From the NCBI RefSeq assembly GCF_001676385.1, contig NZ_LYVJ01000018.1, forward strand, positions 1-42,500: a DNA stretch of 42,500 nt, written 5' to 3'. The position numbers and the translations under genes are program-made. This stretch comes from Stenotrophomonas maltophilia (GTDB lineage Bacteria; Pseudomonadota; Gammaproteobacteria; Xanthomonadales; Xanthomonadaceae). How positions within the stretch are numbered: position 1 is the first letter of the stretch; every line of letters starts with the position of its first letter. Below, one piece after another: positions 33,826 to 42,500 of this stretch. Below the pieces are notes generated by a model. The model saw only the letters and a list, made by a program, of their open reading frames with translations, made no database searches and was not told the origin of the DNA.

Positions 33826-35295
33826 TCAGGGCTTGGCCGGGGCGGGCCTGGCGCCAGGCGCGTCCTCCGCCTTCGGTTCGGCCCTGGGTTCGGCCCTGGG
33901 TTCGGCCTTCGCTTCCGGTGCCGCGGCCTTGGCAGCCTTCGCGGCCTTGGCCGCATCCGCCTTGGCCGCTTCGGCCTTCAAGCGTGCCGCCACCGAGCCC
34001 GGACTCTTCAGCTCGGCCAACGCGTCGTTGATCGGGCCGTCGCCCGGCAGCACCGCACCGGCGTGGTAGCCCTCGGTGCCTTCATCGTCGCCACGCAGAT
34101 GGCCCGGCAGGGTCGCTTCGCTGTAGTCGCTCAGGCTGGCCGGCAGCATCTCGTCCTCCGGCCGCTCGGCGGGCTTGAGTTCAACCTCCGGCACGATGCC
34201 GGTGGCCTGGATCGACTTGCCACTGGGCGTGTAGTAACGCGCAGTGGTCAGCTTCACCGAATCGCCGTTGTCCAGCGGCAGCACAGTCTGCACTGACCCC
34301 TTGCCGAAGGTGCGGCTGCCGACCACGCGCGCGCGCTTGTTGTCGCGCAGCGCACCGGCCAGCACTTCCGAAGCACTTGCCGACCCGGCATCGACCAGTA
34401 CCACCACCGGCGCGCCCTTCAGCAGGTCACCCGGGGTTGCGTCGAAACGGGCATCGCTGATGCTGATGCGGCCACGGGTACTGACGATGTTGCCTTTGTC
34501 GAGCAGATCGTCGGCCACCTGCACGGCGGCAGTCAGCAGGCCGCCCGGGTTGCTGCGCAGATCCAGCACCAGGCCCTTGAGCTGGCCACCCGACTGCTTC
34601 TGCAGCTGCTGCACGTGCTTCTGGAAGTCGGAACCGGTGTCGGCCTGGAAGGTGCTCAGGCGGATGTAGCCATAGCCCGGTTCCAGCAGGCGGCTGCGCA
34701 CACTGGTCACGCGGATGGTCTGGCGGGTGAGGCTGACATCGAACGGCTTGGGCTTGCCTTCGCGCACGATGGTCAGCACCACCCTGCTGCCGGCCGGCCC
34801 GCGCAGCGGCTCGCTGGCATCGATCGCACTGATCGGCTTGCCGTCGATGGCGATGATCAGGTCACCCGCGAGGATGCCGGCCTTGGCCGCCGGCGTGTCG
34901 TCGATCGGCGCGATCACCTTCATGCTGGCGTTGTCCGGCTGCTGCTGCAGCTCCACGCCGATGCCCTCGTAGGCGCCATTGGCCTGCTCGTCGAAGGCCT
35001 GCGCGTCTTCCTTGTTGAAGTACGTGCTGTGCGGATCGAGGTCGAGCAGCAGGCCACGCACGGCCGACTGCATCAGCTTCTTGTCATCGACCGGGTCGAC
35101 ATAAGCGGCACGCACCGCGTTGTACACAGCCACGAAGCGGCGGATGTCCTCCAGCGGCACCTTCGAGGTCACCGCCTCCTCACTGCTCGCCGCCTGCCCG
35201 CCGGTTGCCTGGCTTGGGGCGGGCGCAGTCTGCTGCGCCCAGGACAGCGCCGGCAACAGGGCCAGCAAGAGGGTGGCGGTACGGGCTGCGCGCAT
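33826..35295 (-). CDS. ctpA: S41 family C-terminal processing peptidase
   Basis: 489-aa exported serine protease with a signal peptide (cleaved near WAQ, residue 20). Order: N-terminal helical part, PDZ domain (about 112-190), then the S41 catalytic domain with GSASASE at 304-310 (nucleophile Ser) and GKGSVQ giving Lys332. CtpA-type proteases trim or degrade envelope proteins, often peptidoglycan hydrolases. The last 57 residues are Ala/Lys/Glu/Pro-rich repeats (AEPRAEPRAEPKAE), encoded by short direct repeats and probably disordered. Downstream of the EnvC-like gene on the same strand, fitting joint control of cell-wall hydrolysis. Confidence 0.92.
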   Translation of the reverse strand: MRAARTATLLLALLPALSWAQQTAPAPSQATGGQAASSEEAVTSKVPLEDIRRFVAVYNAVRAAYVDPVDDKKLMQSAVRGLLLDLDPHSTYFNKEDAQAFDEQANGAYEGIGVELQQQPDNASMKVIAPIDDTPAAKAGILAGDLIIAIDGKPISAIDASEPLRGPAGSRVVLTIVREGKPKPFDVSLTRQTIRVTSVRSRLLEPGYGYIRLSTFQADTGSDFQKHVQQLQKQSGGQLKGLVLDLRSNPGGLLTAAVQVADDLLDKGNIVSTRGRISISDARFDATPGDLLKGAPVVVLVDAGSASASEVLAGALRDNKRARVVGSRTFGKGSVQTVLPLDNGDSVKLTTARYYTPSGKSIQATGIVPEVELKPAERPEDEMLPASLSDYSEATLPGHLRGDDEGTEGYHAGAVLPGDGPINDALAELKSPGSVAARLKAEAAKADAAKAAKAAKAAAPEAKAEPRAEPRAEPKAEDAPGARPAPAKP

Positions 35296-35403
35296 GGATC
35301 ACTCCTGTCGACGTTGGCATCGTGCCCAAGGCACATGCACCGATTATGCGCGAAGCACAGCTAAATTCCCGTTGAATCCAACCTGCACGCGGCGATGCCG
35401 GAT

Positions 35404-36702
35404 TCAGCGCCGCTGCAGCCAGCTGTCCGGGTTGACCGGCTGTCCACCACGGCGCAGCTCGAAGTACAGCGCGGTGACACCCTGCCCACCGGAATTGCCG
35501 ACCTTGGCCACTGCATCACCGCGGCTGACGCGGGCACCTGCATCCTTCAGCAGGGTGTCGTTATGCGCGTACAGGCTCATGTAGCCGTTGCCGTGATCGA
35601 CGATCAGGATCATCCCGTAGCCGGTCATCCAGTCGGAGAACACCACGGTACCGTCGGCCACCGCAGTGACGGTGCTGCCGGCCGGCGCGCCGATCAGCAC
35701 GCCGCTGCTGGTGCGGCCGTCGGGCAGTTTGCCGCCATAGCGCGCCAGCAGGTTGCCGGACAACGGCCAGCCCAGCCCTCCGACCTTCGGCGCCGGCGCC
35801 GAGGCGACTGCCGGCGGCACCTTGGTGGGCGGCGCAGGCCGCCCCTCGGCTGCGGCCTGGCGTGCAGCACGTTCGGCCGCGGCCTTCTCGGCGGCCGCAC
35901 GGCGGGCGGCCGCGCGACGCTCGGCTTCGGCACGGGCGGCGGCCGCGCGCAGGTTGGCCAGCAGCGTTTCCAGCGCCCTGGCGTCCTGGCCCAATGCCTG
36001 TTCCTTCTCGCGCCGGTCCTTGAAGCGCTCGTCCAGCGCCGCGACGGTCTGCGCACGCTCGCGGCGATCGGCCGCCAGTGTGGCGGCCTGTTGCTTCTGG
36101 GTACGCTGGGTACCTTCCAGCGCCTGCCGGTGCGCGGCGATCTGCGCCTGCAACGCTTCCAGCTCTTTCAGGTCAGCCGTCAGCGTGGCGATGCGCTGCG
36201 CACGCTCGCGCTGCAGGTAGCGGTGATAGGCCAGGGCCCGATTGGCATCGGCCACCGTGTCCTGGGACAGCAGCAGCTTCAACGGTGCGTGGTTGCCCAG
36301 TTGATAGGCCGCCCGCAACAACCCGGCCAGCTCGCGATGCTGTTGTGCCAGGTTGGCCTGGAGGCTGCTGCGACGCTGCTCGGCCTCGGCCAGTGCCTGG
36401 TTCTGCTCACGCAGTGCCGCTTCAGTCTGCGCCAGCGCACGGCCGCTGCGGGCCACCTTCTCATCAGCCTCGCGCAGCTGCTGCGAAGCCTGGCCGCGTT
36501 GTCCTTCGATCTGCCTGCGCTCCTGCGCCACGCCCTTCAGTTCACTGCGCAGCTTCTGCAGCTTGCGCTCCGTCTCGCGGGTGGTCTGCGCGGTACCCGG
36601 TACTGGCAGTGCCAGCGCCACCGCCAGCCCCAACAGCAGGCAACGCCCGCCGCGGAGGACAGCGATGTGATGTCGGCGTGATGGGAAGGCGTTGTGGCGC
36701 AA
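35404..36702 (-). CDS. envC: EnvC-like murein hydrolase activator, M23 domain
   Basis: 432-aa envelope protein with a signal sequence (RCLLLGLAVALALPVPGTAQ), a long coiled coil (about residues 45-270, heptad-rich Gln/Arg/Glu), an Ala/Arg-rich linker and a C-terminal LytM/M23 domain (about 320-432). The degenerate LytM site (DHGNGYMSLYAHNDTLL; Ser where catalytic enzymes have His, and GGKLPDGRTSSGVLI without the first His) suggests activation of amidases rather than catalysis, as in E. coli EnvC. A TTG at 36702 with GGAAAG is preferred; ATG at 36783 would leave only 14 bp to the divergent gene. Confidence 0.87.
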   Translation of the reverse strand: MRHNAFPSRRHHIAVLRGGRCLLLGLAVALALPVPGTAQTTRETERKLQKLRSELKGVAQERRQIEGQRGQASQQLREADEKVARSGRALAQTEAALREQNQALAEAEQRRSSLQANLAQQHRELAGLLRAAYQLGNHAPLKLLLSQDTVADANRALAYHRYLQRERAQRIATLTADLKELEALQAQIAAHRQALEGTQRTQKQQAATLAADRRERAQTVAALDERFKDRREKEQALGQDARALETLLANLRAAAARAEAERRAAARRAAAEKAAAERAARQAAAEGRPAPPTKVPPAVASAPAPKVGGLGWPLSGNLLARYGGKLPDGRTSSGVLIGAPAGSTVTAVADGTVVFSDWMTGYGMILIVDHGNGYMSLYAHNDTLLKDAGARVSRGDAVAKVGNSGGQGVTALYFELRRGGQPVNPDSWLQRR

Positions 36703-36797
36703 GGGCTTTCCAGTGACTTCAGGCAGTTGCAGGGGATACCGGGGAATGGTGACATCTCCGCACGCGGCCTGCCAGCCGCACATCCATCGAGGTCCTC

Positions 36798-37460
36798 ATG
36801 AACGTTCTTTCCATTCCGCTGCTGTTGGGCGTACTGCTGGTCACCGGGCCGGTGGCCGCGCAGGAAGATGTCAGCAAGGTCAATGGCAGCATCAGCGCCG
36901 AACCCGGCCAGCGCTACGGCAAACTGGACACCGTCAACGGTGGCATCCGTGTCGGCGAAGGTGTCGAGACCGGCAGCATCGACACCGTCAACGGCGGGGT
37001 CAAGGTTGCCGACCGTGCGCGTACCGGCAGGATCGAGACTGTCAACGGCAGCGTACGCCTGGGCCGGGAGGTCATCGCACGCGGCAGTATCAGCACGGTC
37101 AATGGCAGCATCTTCACTGACCGCGGCAGCCAGATCGAAGGCGGCGTGGAAACCGTCAATGGTGGCATCGGCCTGGTCGAGAGCCGTGTCAGCAAGGACG
37201 TCGAAACCGTCAACGGCGACATCACCGTTGGCATCGGCTCGCAGGTCGCTGGAGGTCTGCAGGTCCGCAAGCCGAACTTCAGCGTCTCGCTGACCGCCAG
37301 CCGCAAGCCGCGCGTGATCATCGGGCCGAACGCCGTGGTCAACGGCCCCCTGCAGTTCGAACGCGAGGTGGTGCTGTACGTGCACCGCAGCGCTCGCATC
37401 GGACCCGTGTCCGGCGCAGACCCGATCCCGTTCGACACCGAAACCGCTCCGGCGGACTGA
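36798..37460 (+). CDS. Exported beta-helix repeat protein with seven VNG repeats
   Basis: 220-aa exported protein with a signal peptide (cleaved near VAA, residue 20). Residues 26-154 are seven tandem repeats of 18-19 residues, each beginning (D/E/S)TVNG and ending with a Gly-hydrophobic pair, for example DTVNGGIRVGEGVETGSI. This spacing is one turn of a right-handed beta-helix, as in bactofilin-like and DUF4097-like adhesin folds. The C-terminal 65 residues lack repeats (PNFSVSLTASRKPRVIIGPN). I do not know the function; an envelope scaffold or polymer-forming role is inferred. Divergent from the EnvC-like gene. Confidence 0.75.
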   Translation: MNVLSIPLLLGVLLVTGPVAAQEDVSKVNGSISAEPGQRYGKLDTVNGGIRVGEGVETGSIDTVNGGVKVADRARTGRIETVNGSVRLGREVIARGSISTVNGSIFTDRGSQIEGGVETVNGGIGLVESRVSKDVETVNGDITVGIGSQVAGGLQVRKPNFSVSLTASRKPRVIIGPNAVVNGPLQFEREVVLYVHRSARIGPVSGADPIPFDTETAPAD

Positions 37461-37547
37461 GCGCCACCGTACCCGCAGGTTCGGTGATACTCGCTGCTAC
37501 CGGCCGCACACCCGGTGCGGTCGCCCTTTGTTTTCCAGGAATCGACG

Positions 37548-39257
37548 ATGCCCCGCAAACTCCTCCTGTGCCTGGCCGCTGCGGCCGCGCTCAGTGCCTG
37601 CAAAGGCGAAGATACCCCGGCGCCCGCGCCGGTCACCGACACTGCTGCCGCAAAGCCGTCGGTCCATCCGTTCTCGCCGGAGATCAATGCCGGGGACTTC
37701 GCCGAGATGGTCAAGACCCTGGCCTCGGATGAGTTCGAGGGCCGCGCCCCGGGCAGCAAGGGCGAAGAACTGACCGTCAACTACATCCGCGACCAGATGC
37801 AGCGCATCGGACTGCAGCCCGGCAACGGCGACAGCTGGTTCCAGGACGTGCCGATGACCGAGACCACGGCTGATGAGTCGACCGTGCTGAAGATCACCCA
37901 GGGGGGCAAGACCACCGAACTGAAGTTCGGCACCGACATGGTGGTGGGAACCCGCACGGGCCAGGCCGAAGTGAAGATCGACGCCAGCGACCTGGTGTTC
38001 GTCGGCTACGGCGTCGATGCGCCGGAGCAGAACTGGAACGACTATGCCGGCCAGGACTGGAAGGGCAAGACCGTCGTCATGTTCGTCAATGATCCGGGAT
38101 TCCACGTCGATGACCAGGCGCTGTTCGATGGCAAGCGCATGACCTACTACGGGCGCTGGACCTACAAGTTCGAGGAAGCCGCGCGCAAGGGCGCGGCCGC
38201 CGCGCTGATCGTGCACGACACTGCCGGCGCCTCCTATGGCTGGGATGTGGTGAAGAACTCCTGGGCCGGCCCGCAGTACGACCTTCCGGCCAAGGATGAC
38301 CCGGAGGTCCGCATCCCGGTACAGGGTTGGCTCAGTGCTGCCGCCGCCAAGGCGCTGTTCGCCGGTGCCGGCCTGGACCTCGCCCAGGCCTACAAGGATG
38401 CCAGCAAGCGCGGTTTCAAGCCGGTGCCGCTGAAGGCCACCGCGGCGGTCGATCTCAAGAGCCGGATCGCACAGAAGCAGTCGCGCAACGTGGTCGGCGT
38501 ACTGCCGGGCAGCAAGCGCGCCGACGAGGCCGTGCTGTACATGGCGCACTGGGACCATCTGGGCAAGCACGAGGGCGAGACCGGCGACAACATCTACAAC
38601 GGCGCCGTCGACAATGCGACCGGCGTGGCCGGCATTCTCGAGGTGGCCGAGGCCATGGCCCACCAGGATCCGAAGCCGGAGCGTTCGGTAGTGTTCCTGG
38701 CGGTGACCCTGGAAGAATCCGGCCTGCTGGGCTCGAAGTACTACGTCGCCCACCCGACCTTCCCGCTGGACAAGATCGCCGGCGTGATCAACATCGATGC
38801 GATGTCGGTGGCGGGCCGCGCCAGGGACGTGACCGTCACCGGCTTCGGCAGCTCCGAGCTGGAGGACATCCTCAAGCCCTTGGCCGCCGCCCAGGACCGT
38901 ACCCTGCATGGGGAAACGTCGGTGCAGAGCGGCTTCTACTTCCGTTCCGACCACTTCAACTTCGCCAAGGCCGGCGTGCCGGCGCTGTATGCCGATGGCG
39001 GCGAAGACCTGCGTGACGGCGGCGTGGAAGCCGGCCGCAAGGCTGCGGCCGACTATGGCGCCAACCGCTACCATGGCCCGAAGGACGAGTTCGATGCGGC
39101 CAACTGGAAGCTGGACGGCACCGTCGAGGACCTGCAGCTGATGTACGGCGTGGGCAAGGAACTGGCCGGTGGCGACCGTTGGCCGAACTGGTACGCCGGC
39201 AATCCATTCAAGGCGGCCCGCGACGCGATGATGAAGGACAAGGCCCCGGCCAAGTAG
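37548..39257 (+). CDS. M28 family zinc aminopeptidase, lipoprotein
   Basis: 569-aa envelope metallopeptidase. Signal peptide ends in the lipobox LSAC (Cys18). A PA-like insertion (about 140-260) precedes the M28 core (about 300-540). Zinc-site motifs are visible: MAHWDHLGKH, YNGAVDNATGVAGILEVAEA, TLEESGLLGSKYY (catalytic Glu and ligand), INIDAMSV and, near the end, YHGPKDEFD with the last His. These enzymes release N-terminal amino acids from peptides. The ATG at 37548 follows CAGGA at a good distance. Its stop overlaps the GTAG head of a SMAG-like hairpin. No sign of truncation. Confidence 0.9.
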   Translation: MPRKLLLCLAAAAALSACKGEDTPAPAPVTDTAAAKPSVHPFSPEINAGDFAEMVKTLASDEFEGRAPGSKGEELTVNYIRDQMQRIGLQPGNGDSWFQDVPMTETTADESTVLKITQGGKTTELKFGTDMVVGTRTGQAEVKIDASDLVFVGYGVDAPEQNWNDYAGQDWKGKTVVMFVNDPGFHVDDQALFDGKRMTYYGRWTYKFEEAARKGAAAALIVHDTAGASYGWDVVKNSWAGPQYDLPAKDDPEVRIPVQGWLSAAAAKALFAGAGLDLAQAYKDASKRGFKPVPLKATAAVDLKSRIAQKQSRNVVGVLPGSKRADEAVLYMAHWDHLGKHEGETGDNIYNGAVDNATGVAGILEVAEAMAHQDPKPERSVVFLAVTLEESGLLGSKYYVAHPTFPLDKIAGVINIDAMSVAGRARDVTVTGFGSSELEDILKPLAAAQDRTLHGETSVQSGFYFRSDHFNFAKAGVPALYADGGEDLRDGGVEAGRKAAADYGANRYHGPKDEFDAANWKLDGTVEDLQLMYGVGKELAGGDRWPNWYAGNPFKAARDAMMKDKAPAK

Positions 39258-39275
39258 CGTCGAGCCATGCTCGAC
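39254..39275 (+). repeat. SMAG-type hairpin overlapping the peptidase stop
   Basis: GTAG at 39254-39257 includes the TAG stop of the M28 gene; stem GTCGAGC/GCTCGAC (39259-39265, 39269-39275) with CAT loop. A second case in this window of a repeat forming a gene end. Confidence 0.7.
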
Positions 39276-39294
39276 TGAACGTCGTCTGGAGCAG

Positions 39295-39324
39295 AGCGGC
39301 GCCCCACGGGGCGCCGCTTTTTTT
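39295..39324 (+). terminator. Rho-independent terminator of the M28 peptidase gene
   Basis: GC-rich stem of up to 11 bp (39295-39305 with 39308-39318) followed by seven T, 38 bp after the stop. Confidence 0.9.
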
Positions 39325-39328
39325 GTCG

Positions 39329-39440
39329 GTAGCCGCCAACCTTGGCGGGCGCCGTGGTTCTGCGCGGAGGGCATCCACGCATGCCGTGGATCCCCACCGG
39401 GACGATGCAGGGTCATGCAATTGCCGGCCAGCGGCCGGCA
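39329..39440. repeat. Cluster of three further REP hairpins
   Basis: GTAGCCGCCA...TGGCGGGC (39329-39350), ATCCACG/CGTGGAT (39373-39391) and TGCCGGCC/GGCCGGCA (39422-39440). Each has a different core, all seen elsewhere in the window. They lie in the 250-bp gap before the rRNA locus; no gene was seen there. Confidence 0.65.
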
Positions 39441-39466
39441 CGACCCGCATTTTCCTGCGTACAAAG

Positions 39467-39493
39467 AAAAACCCCGCTGCGCAAGCAGCGGGG
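39467..39493 (-). terminator. Final terminator of the rRNA operon
   Basis: Nine-base perfect stem CCCCGCTGC/GCAGCGGGG with a 4-base loop; on the minus strand it is followed by TTTTT. Downstream bases differ from those after the four inner copies, marking the array end. Confidence 0.93.
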
Positions 39494-39506
39494 TTTTGGG
39501 TGTAAA

Positions 39507-39622
39507 CCCTGGCGATGACCTACTCTCGCATGGCTTGAGCCACACTACCATCGGCGCAGCTGCGTTTCACTTCCGAGTTCGGGATGGGATCGGGTGGTTC
39601 CACAGCGCTGATTTCACCAGGG
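39507..39622 (-). rRNA. rrf: 5S ribosomal RNA, copy 5 (distal)
   Basis: Full 5S rRNA of about 116 nt on the minus strand: the 5' CCTGGTGAAAT and 3' TCGCCAGG pair as the terminal stem, and the conserved CCCGAACTCGGAAGTGAAAC is present. Last of five tandem copies. Three A follow its 3' boundary on the plus strand where the other copies have four, a one-base difference. Confidence 0.96.
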
Positions 39623-39712
39623 AGACGGTTGCAGCGGCGCTTGCAGCGCCAGCTTCGCGATCCTGCCCTTGCGGCGGAAGATACCCGGATTGCGGTGCCT
39701 TCACTTAATAAG

Positions 39713-39739
39713 AAAAACCCCGCTGCGCAAGCAGCGGGG
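39713..39739 (-). terminator. Inter-5S terminator, copy 4
   Basis: Same nine-base stem plus T-run as the final terminator, placed 14 bp beyond 5S copy 4 and upstream of copy 5. Confidence 0.9.
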
Positions 39740-39753
39740 TTTTGGGTGTAAAA

Positions 39754-39869
39754 CCCTGGCGATGACCTACTCTCGCATGGCTTGAGCCACACTACCATCG
39801 GCGCAGCTGCGTTTCACTTCCGAGTTCGGGATGGGATCGGGTGGTTCCACAGCGCTGATTTCACCAGGG
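39754..39869 (-). rRNA. rrf: 5S ribosomal RNA, copy 4
   Basis: Identical to the other copies by eye over about 116 nt, with the terminal-stem ends CCTGG/CCAGG. It begins exactly 247 bp from copy 5, with an intervening terminator and spacer. Confidence 0.96.
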
Positions 39870-39959
39870 AGACGGTTGCAGCGGCGCTTGCAGCGCCAGC
39901 TTCGCGATCCTGCCCTTGCGGCGGAAGATACCCGGATTGCGGTGCCTTCACTTAATAAG

Positions 39960-39986
39960 AAAAACCCCGCTGCGCAAGCAGCGGGG
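39960..39986 (-). terminator. Inter-5S terminator, copy 3
   Basis: Identical hairpin and T-run, 14 bp beyond 5S copy 3 on the minus strand. Confidence 0.9.
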
Positions 39987-40000
39987 TTTTGGGTGTAAAA

Positions 40001-40116
40001 CCCTGGCGATGACCTACTCTCGCATGGCTTGAGCCACACTACCATCGGCGCAGCTGCGTTTCACTTCCGAGTTCGGGATGGGATCGGGTGGTTCCACAGC
40101 GCTGATTTCACCAGGG
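40001..40116 (-). rRNA. rrf: 5S ribosomal RNA, copy 3
   Basis: Middle copy of the array, same sequence and length as its neighbours; 247 bp from copies 2 and 4. Spacer between copies carries a GGCGCTTGCAGCGCC hairpin that could be a processing signal just before each 5S 5' end. Confidence 0.96.
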
Positions 40117-40206
40117 AGACGGTTGCAGCGGCGCTTGCAGCGCCAGCTTCGCGATCCTGCCCTTGCGGCGGAAGATACCCGGATTGCGGTGCCTTCACTT
40201 AATAAG

Positions 40207-40233
40207 AAAAACCCCGCTGCGCAAGCAGCGGGG
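40207..40233 (-). terminator. Inter-5S terminator, copy 2
   Basis: Identical hairpin and T-run beyond 5S copy 2 on the minus strand. Confidence 0.9.
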
Positions 40234-40247
40234 TTTTGGGTGTAAAA

Positions 40248-40363
40248 CCCTGGCGATGACCTACTCTCGCATGGCTTGAGCCACACTACCATCGGCGCAG
40301 CTGCGTTTCACTTCCGAGTTCGGGATGGGATCGGGTGGTTCCACAGCGCTGATTTCACCAGGG
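40248..40363 (-). rRNA. rrf: 5S ribosomal RNA, copy 2
   Basis: Same 5S sequence, 247 bp from copies 1 and 3. It is the first copy preceded by the array spacer rather than by the 23S-5S spacer. Confidence 0.96.
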
Positions 40364-40453
40364 AGACGGTTGCAGCGGCGCTTGCAGCGCCAGCTTCGCG
40401 ATCCTGCCCTTGCGGCGGAAGATACCCGGATTGCGGTGCCTTCACTTAATAAG

Positions 40454-40480
40454 AAAAACCCCGCTGCGCAAGCAGCGGGG
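40454..40480 (-). terminator. Inter-5S terminator, copy 1
   Basis: Identical hairpin and T-run directly after the promoter-proximal 5S. In a single-5S operon this would be the operon end. Confidence 0.9.
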
Positions 40481-40494
40481 TTTTGGGTGTAAAA

Positions 40495-40610
40495 CCCTGG
40501 CGATGACCTACTCTCGCATGGCTTGAGCCACACTACCATCGGCGCAGCTGCGTTTCACTTCCGAGTTCGGGATGGGATCGGGTGGTTCCACAGCGCTGAT
40601 TTCACCAGGG
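40495..40610 (-). rRNA. rrf: 5S ribosomal RNA, copy 1 (23S-proximal)
   Basis: Normal 5S position, about 125 bp after the 23S 3' end. The upstream sequence (40611-40735) is unlike the spacer before copies 2-5; similarity to the array stops right at its 5' end. The 23S-5S spacer contains a small ACGAC...GTCGT hairpin and no tRNA. Confidence 0.97.
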
Positions 40611-40735
40611 AGGCTTTTGGAGAGTCGCACTCGTCCCTGTGGGACAAGGCGCCAGCCTCGCATAGTTCTTGTGACGTAGCGTGCACCTGGATGCTCTTAC
40701 GACGTTGTCGTAAAGCCAAGGCAACTTGAGGTTAT

Positions 40736-42500
<1,765 letters not shown>

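Noticed and set aside
36703..36783. Longer EnvC-like protein starting at the ATG at 36783
   Set aside because: It would put 27 non-conserved residues before the signal sequence and leave 14 bp between divergent starts; the TTG at 36702 fits better, though not proven.
39520..40539. Four identical 92-aa minus-strand reading frames
   Set aside because: They overlap the 5S genes and terminators exactly and repeat with the 247-bp unit; they are by-products of the rRNA array, not proteins.
39467..40610. CRISPR-like regular repeat
   Set aside because: The repeats are 247 bp, the spacers are identical, and the units are 5S genes; no cas gene is present.

Overview
The window is GC-rich, densely packed chromosome from a gammaproteobacterium of the Xanthomonadaceae, most likely Stenotrophomonas (S. 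maltophilia group). The evidence is the many short hairpins headed by GTAG (SMAG-type repetitive extragenic palindromes) between and sometimes inside genes, the protein sequences, and xanthomonad-like gene content such as short PutA and the rpsU-yqeY-yihY-dnaG group.

Layout. 1-3.1 kb: a MurR/RpiR regulator, an L,D-transpeptidase-fold protein and an APC permease in one tight plus-strand run. 3.1-10.1 kb: a small hypothetical gene, YiaA, a PQQ-type sugar dehydrogenase, a lipoprotein, a GH3 beta-glucosidase with a LacI-type operator, a YbdG-like mechanosensitive channel and FolB. 10.4-11.1 kb: a frameshifted Abi-like gene. 11.1-17.5 kb: TsaD divergent from rpsU, yqeY, yihY, dnaG, a small phosphatase and a YfeH-type carrier. 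17.5-27.1 kb: a ChaN/TraB-like protein, then the complete aa3 cytochrome c oxidase locus on the minus strand (DUF2244, ctaC, ctaD, small membrane protein, ctaG, ctaE, SURF1, a thioredoxin-like membrane protein, ctaA, ctaB), interrupted by one small twin-membrane-segment gene on the plus strand. 27.3-30.6 kb: bifunctional putA. 30.6-39.3 kb: PnuC, FadL, rhomboid protease, S41 protease, EnvC-like M23 protein, a beta-helix repeat protein and an M28 peptidase lipoprotein. 39.4-42.5 kb: the 3' part of an rRNA operon on the minus strand, with five tandem 5S genes behind a partial 23S gene.

How the genes fit together. CtaC, CtaD and CtaE are oxidase subunits; CtaG (Cox11) delivers copper, SURF1 assists haem insertion, and CtaB and CtaA make haem O and then haem A. 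Proline oxidation by PutA feeds electrons to this respiratory chain, and the divergent DUF2244-cox and putA units share an intergenic region holding two matched inverted repeats. The dnaG neighbourhood joins ribosome and primase functions as in the classical macromolecular-synthesis operon, but rpoD does not follow dnaG here.

The strongest unusual features are the five-copy 5S array with an exact 247-bp period and a terminator after each copy, a SMAG dimer inside the reading frame of a small oxidase-locus gene, the paired putA-upstream palindromes, and a 29-bp perfect inverted repeat after the beta-glucosidase gene. No CRISPR array, integrase, IS transposase or tRNA gene was seen.
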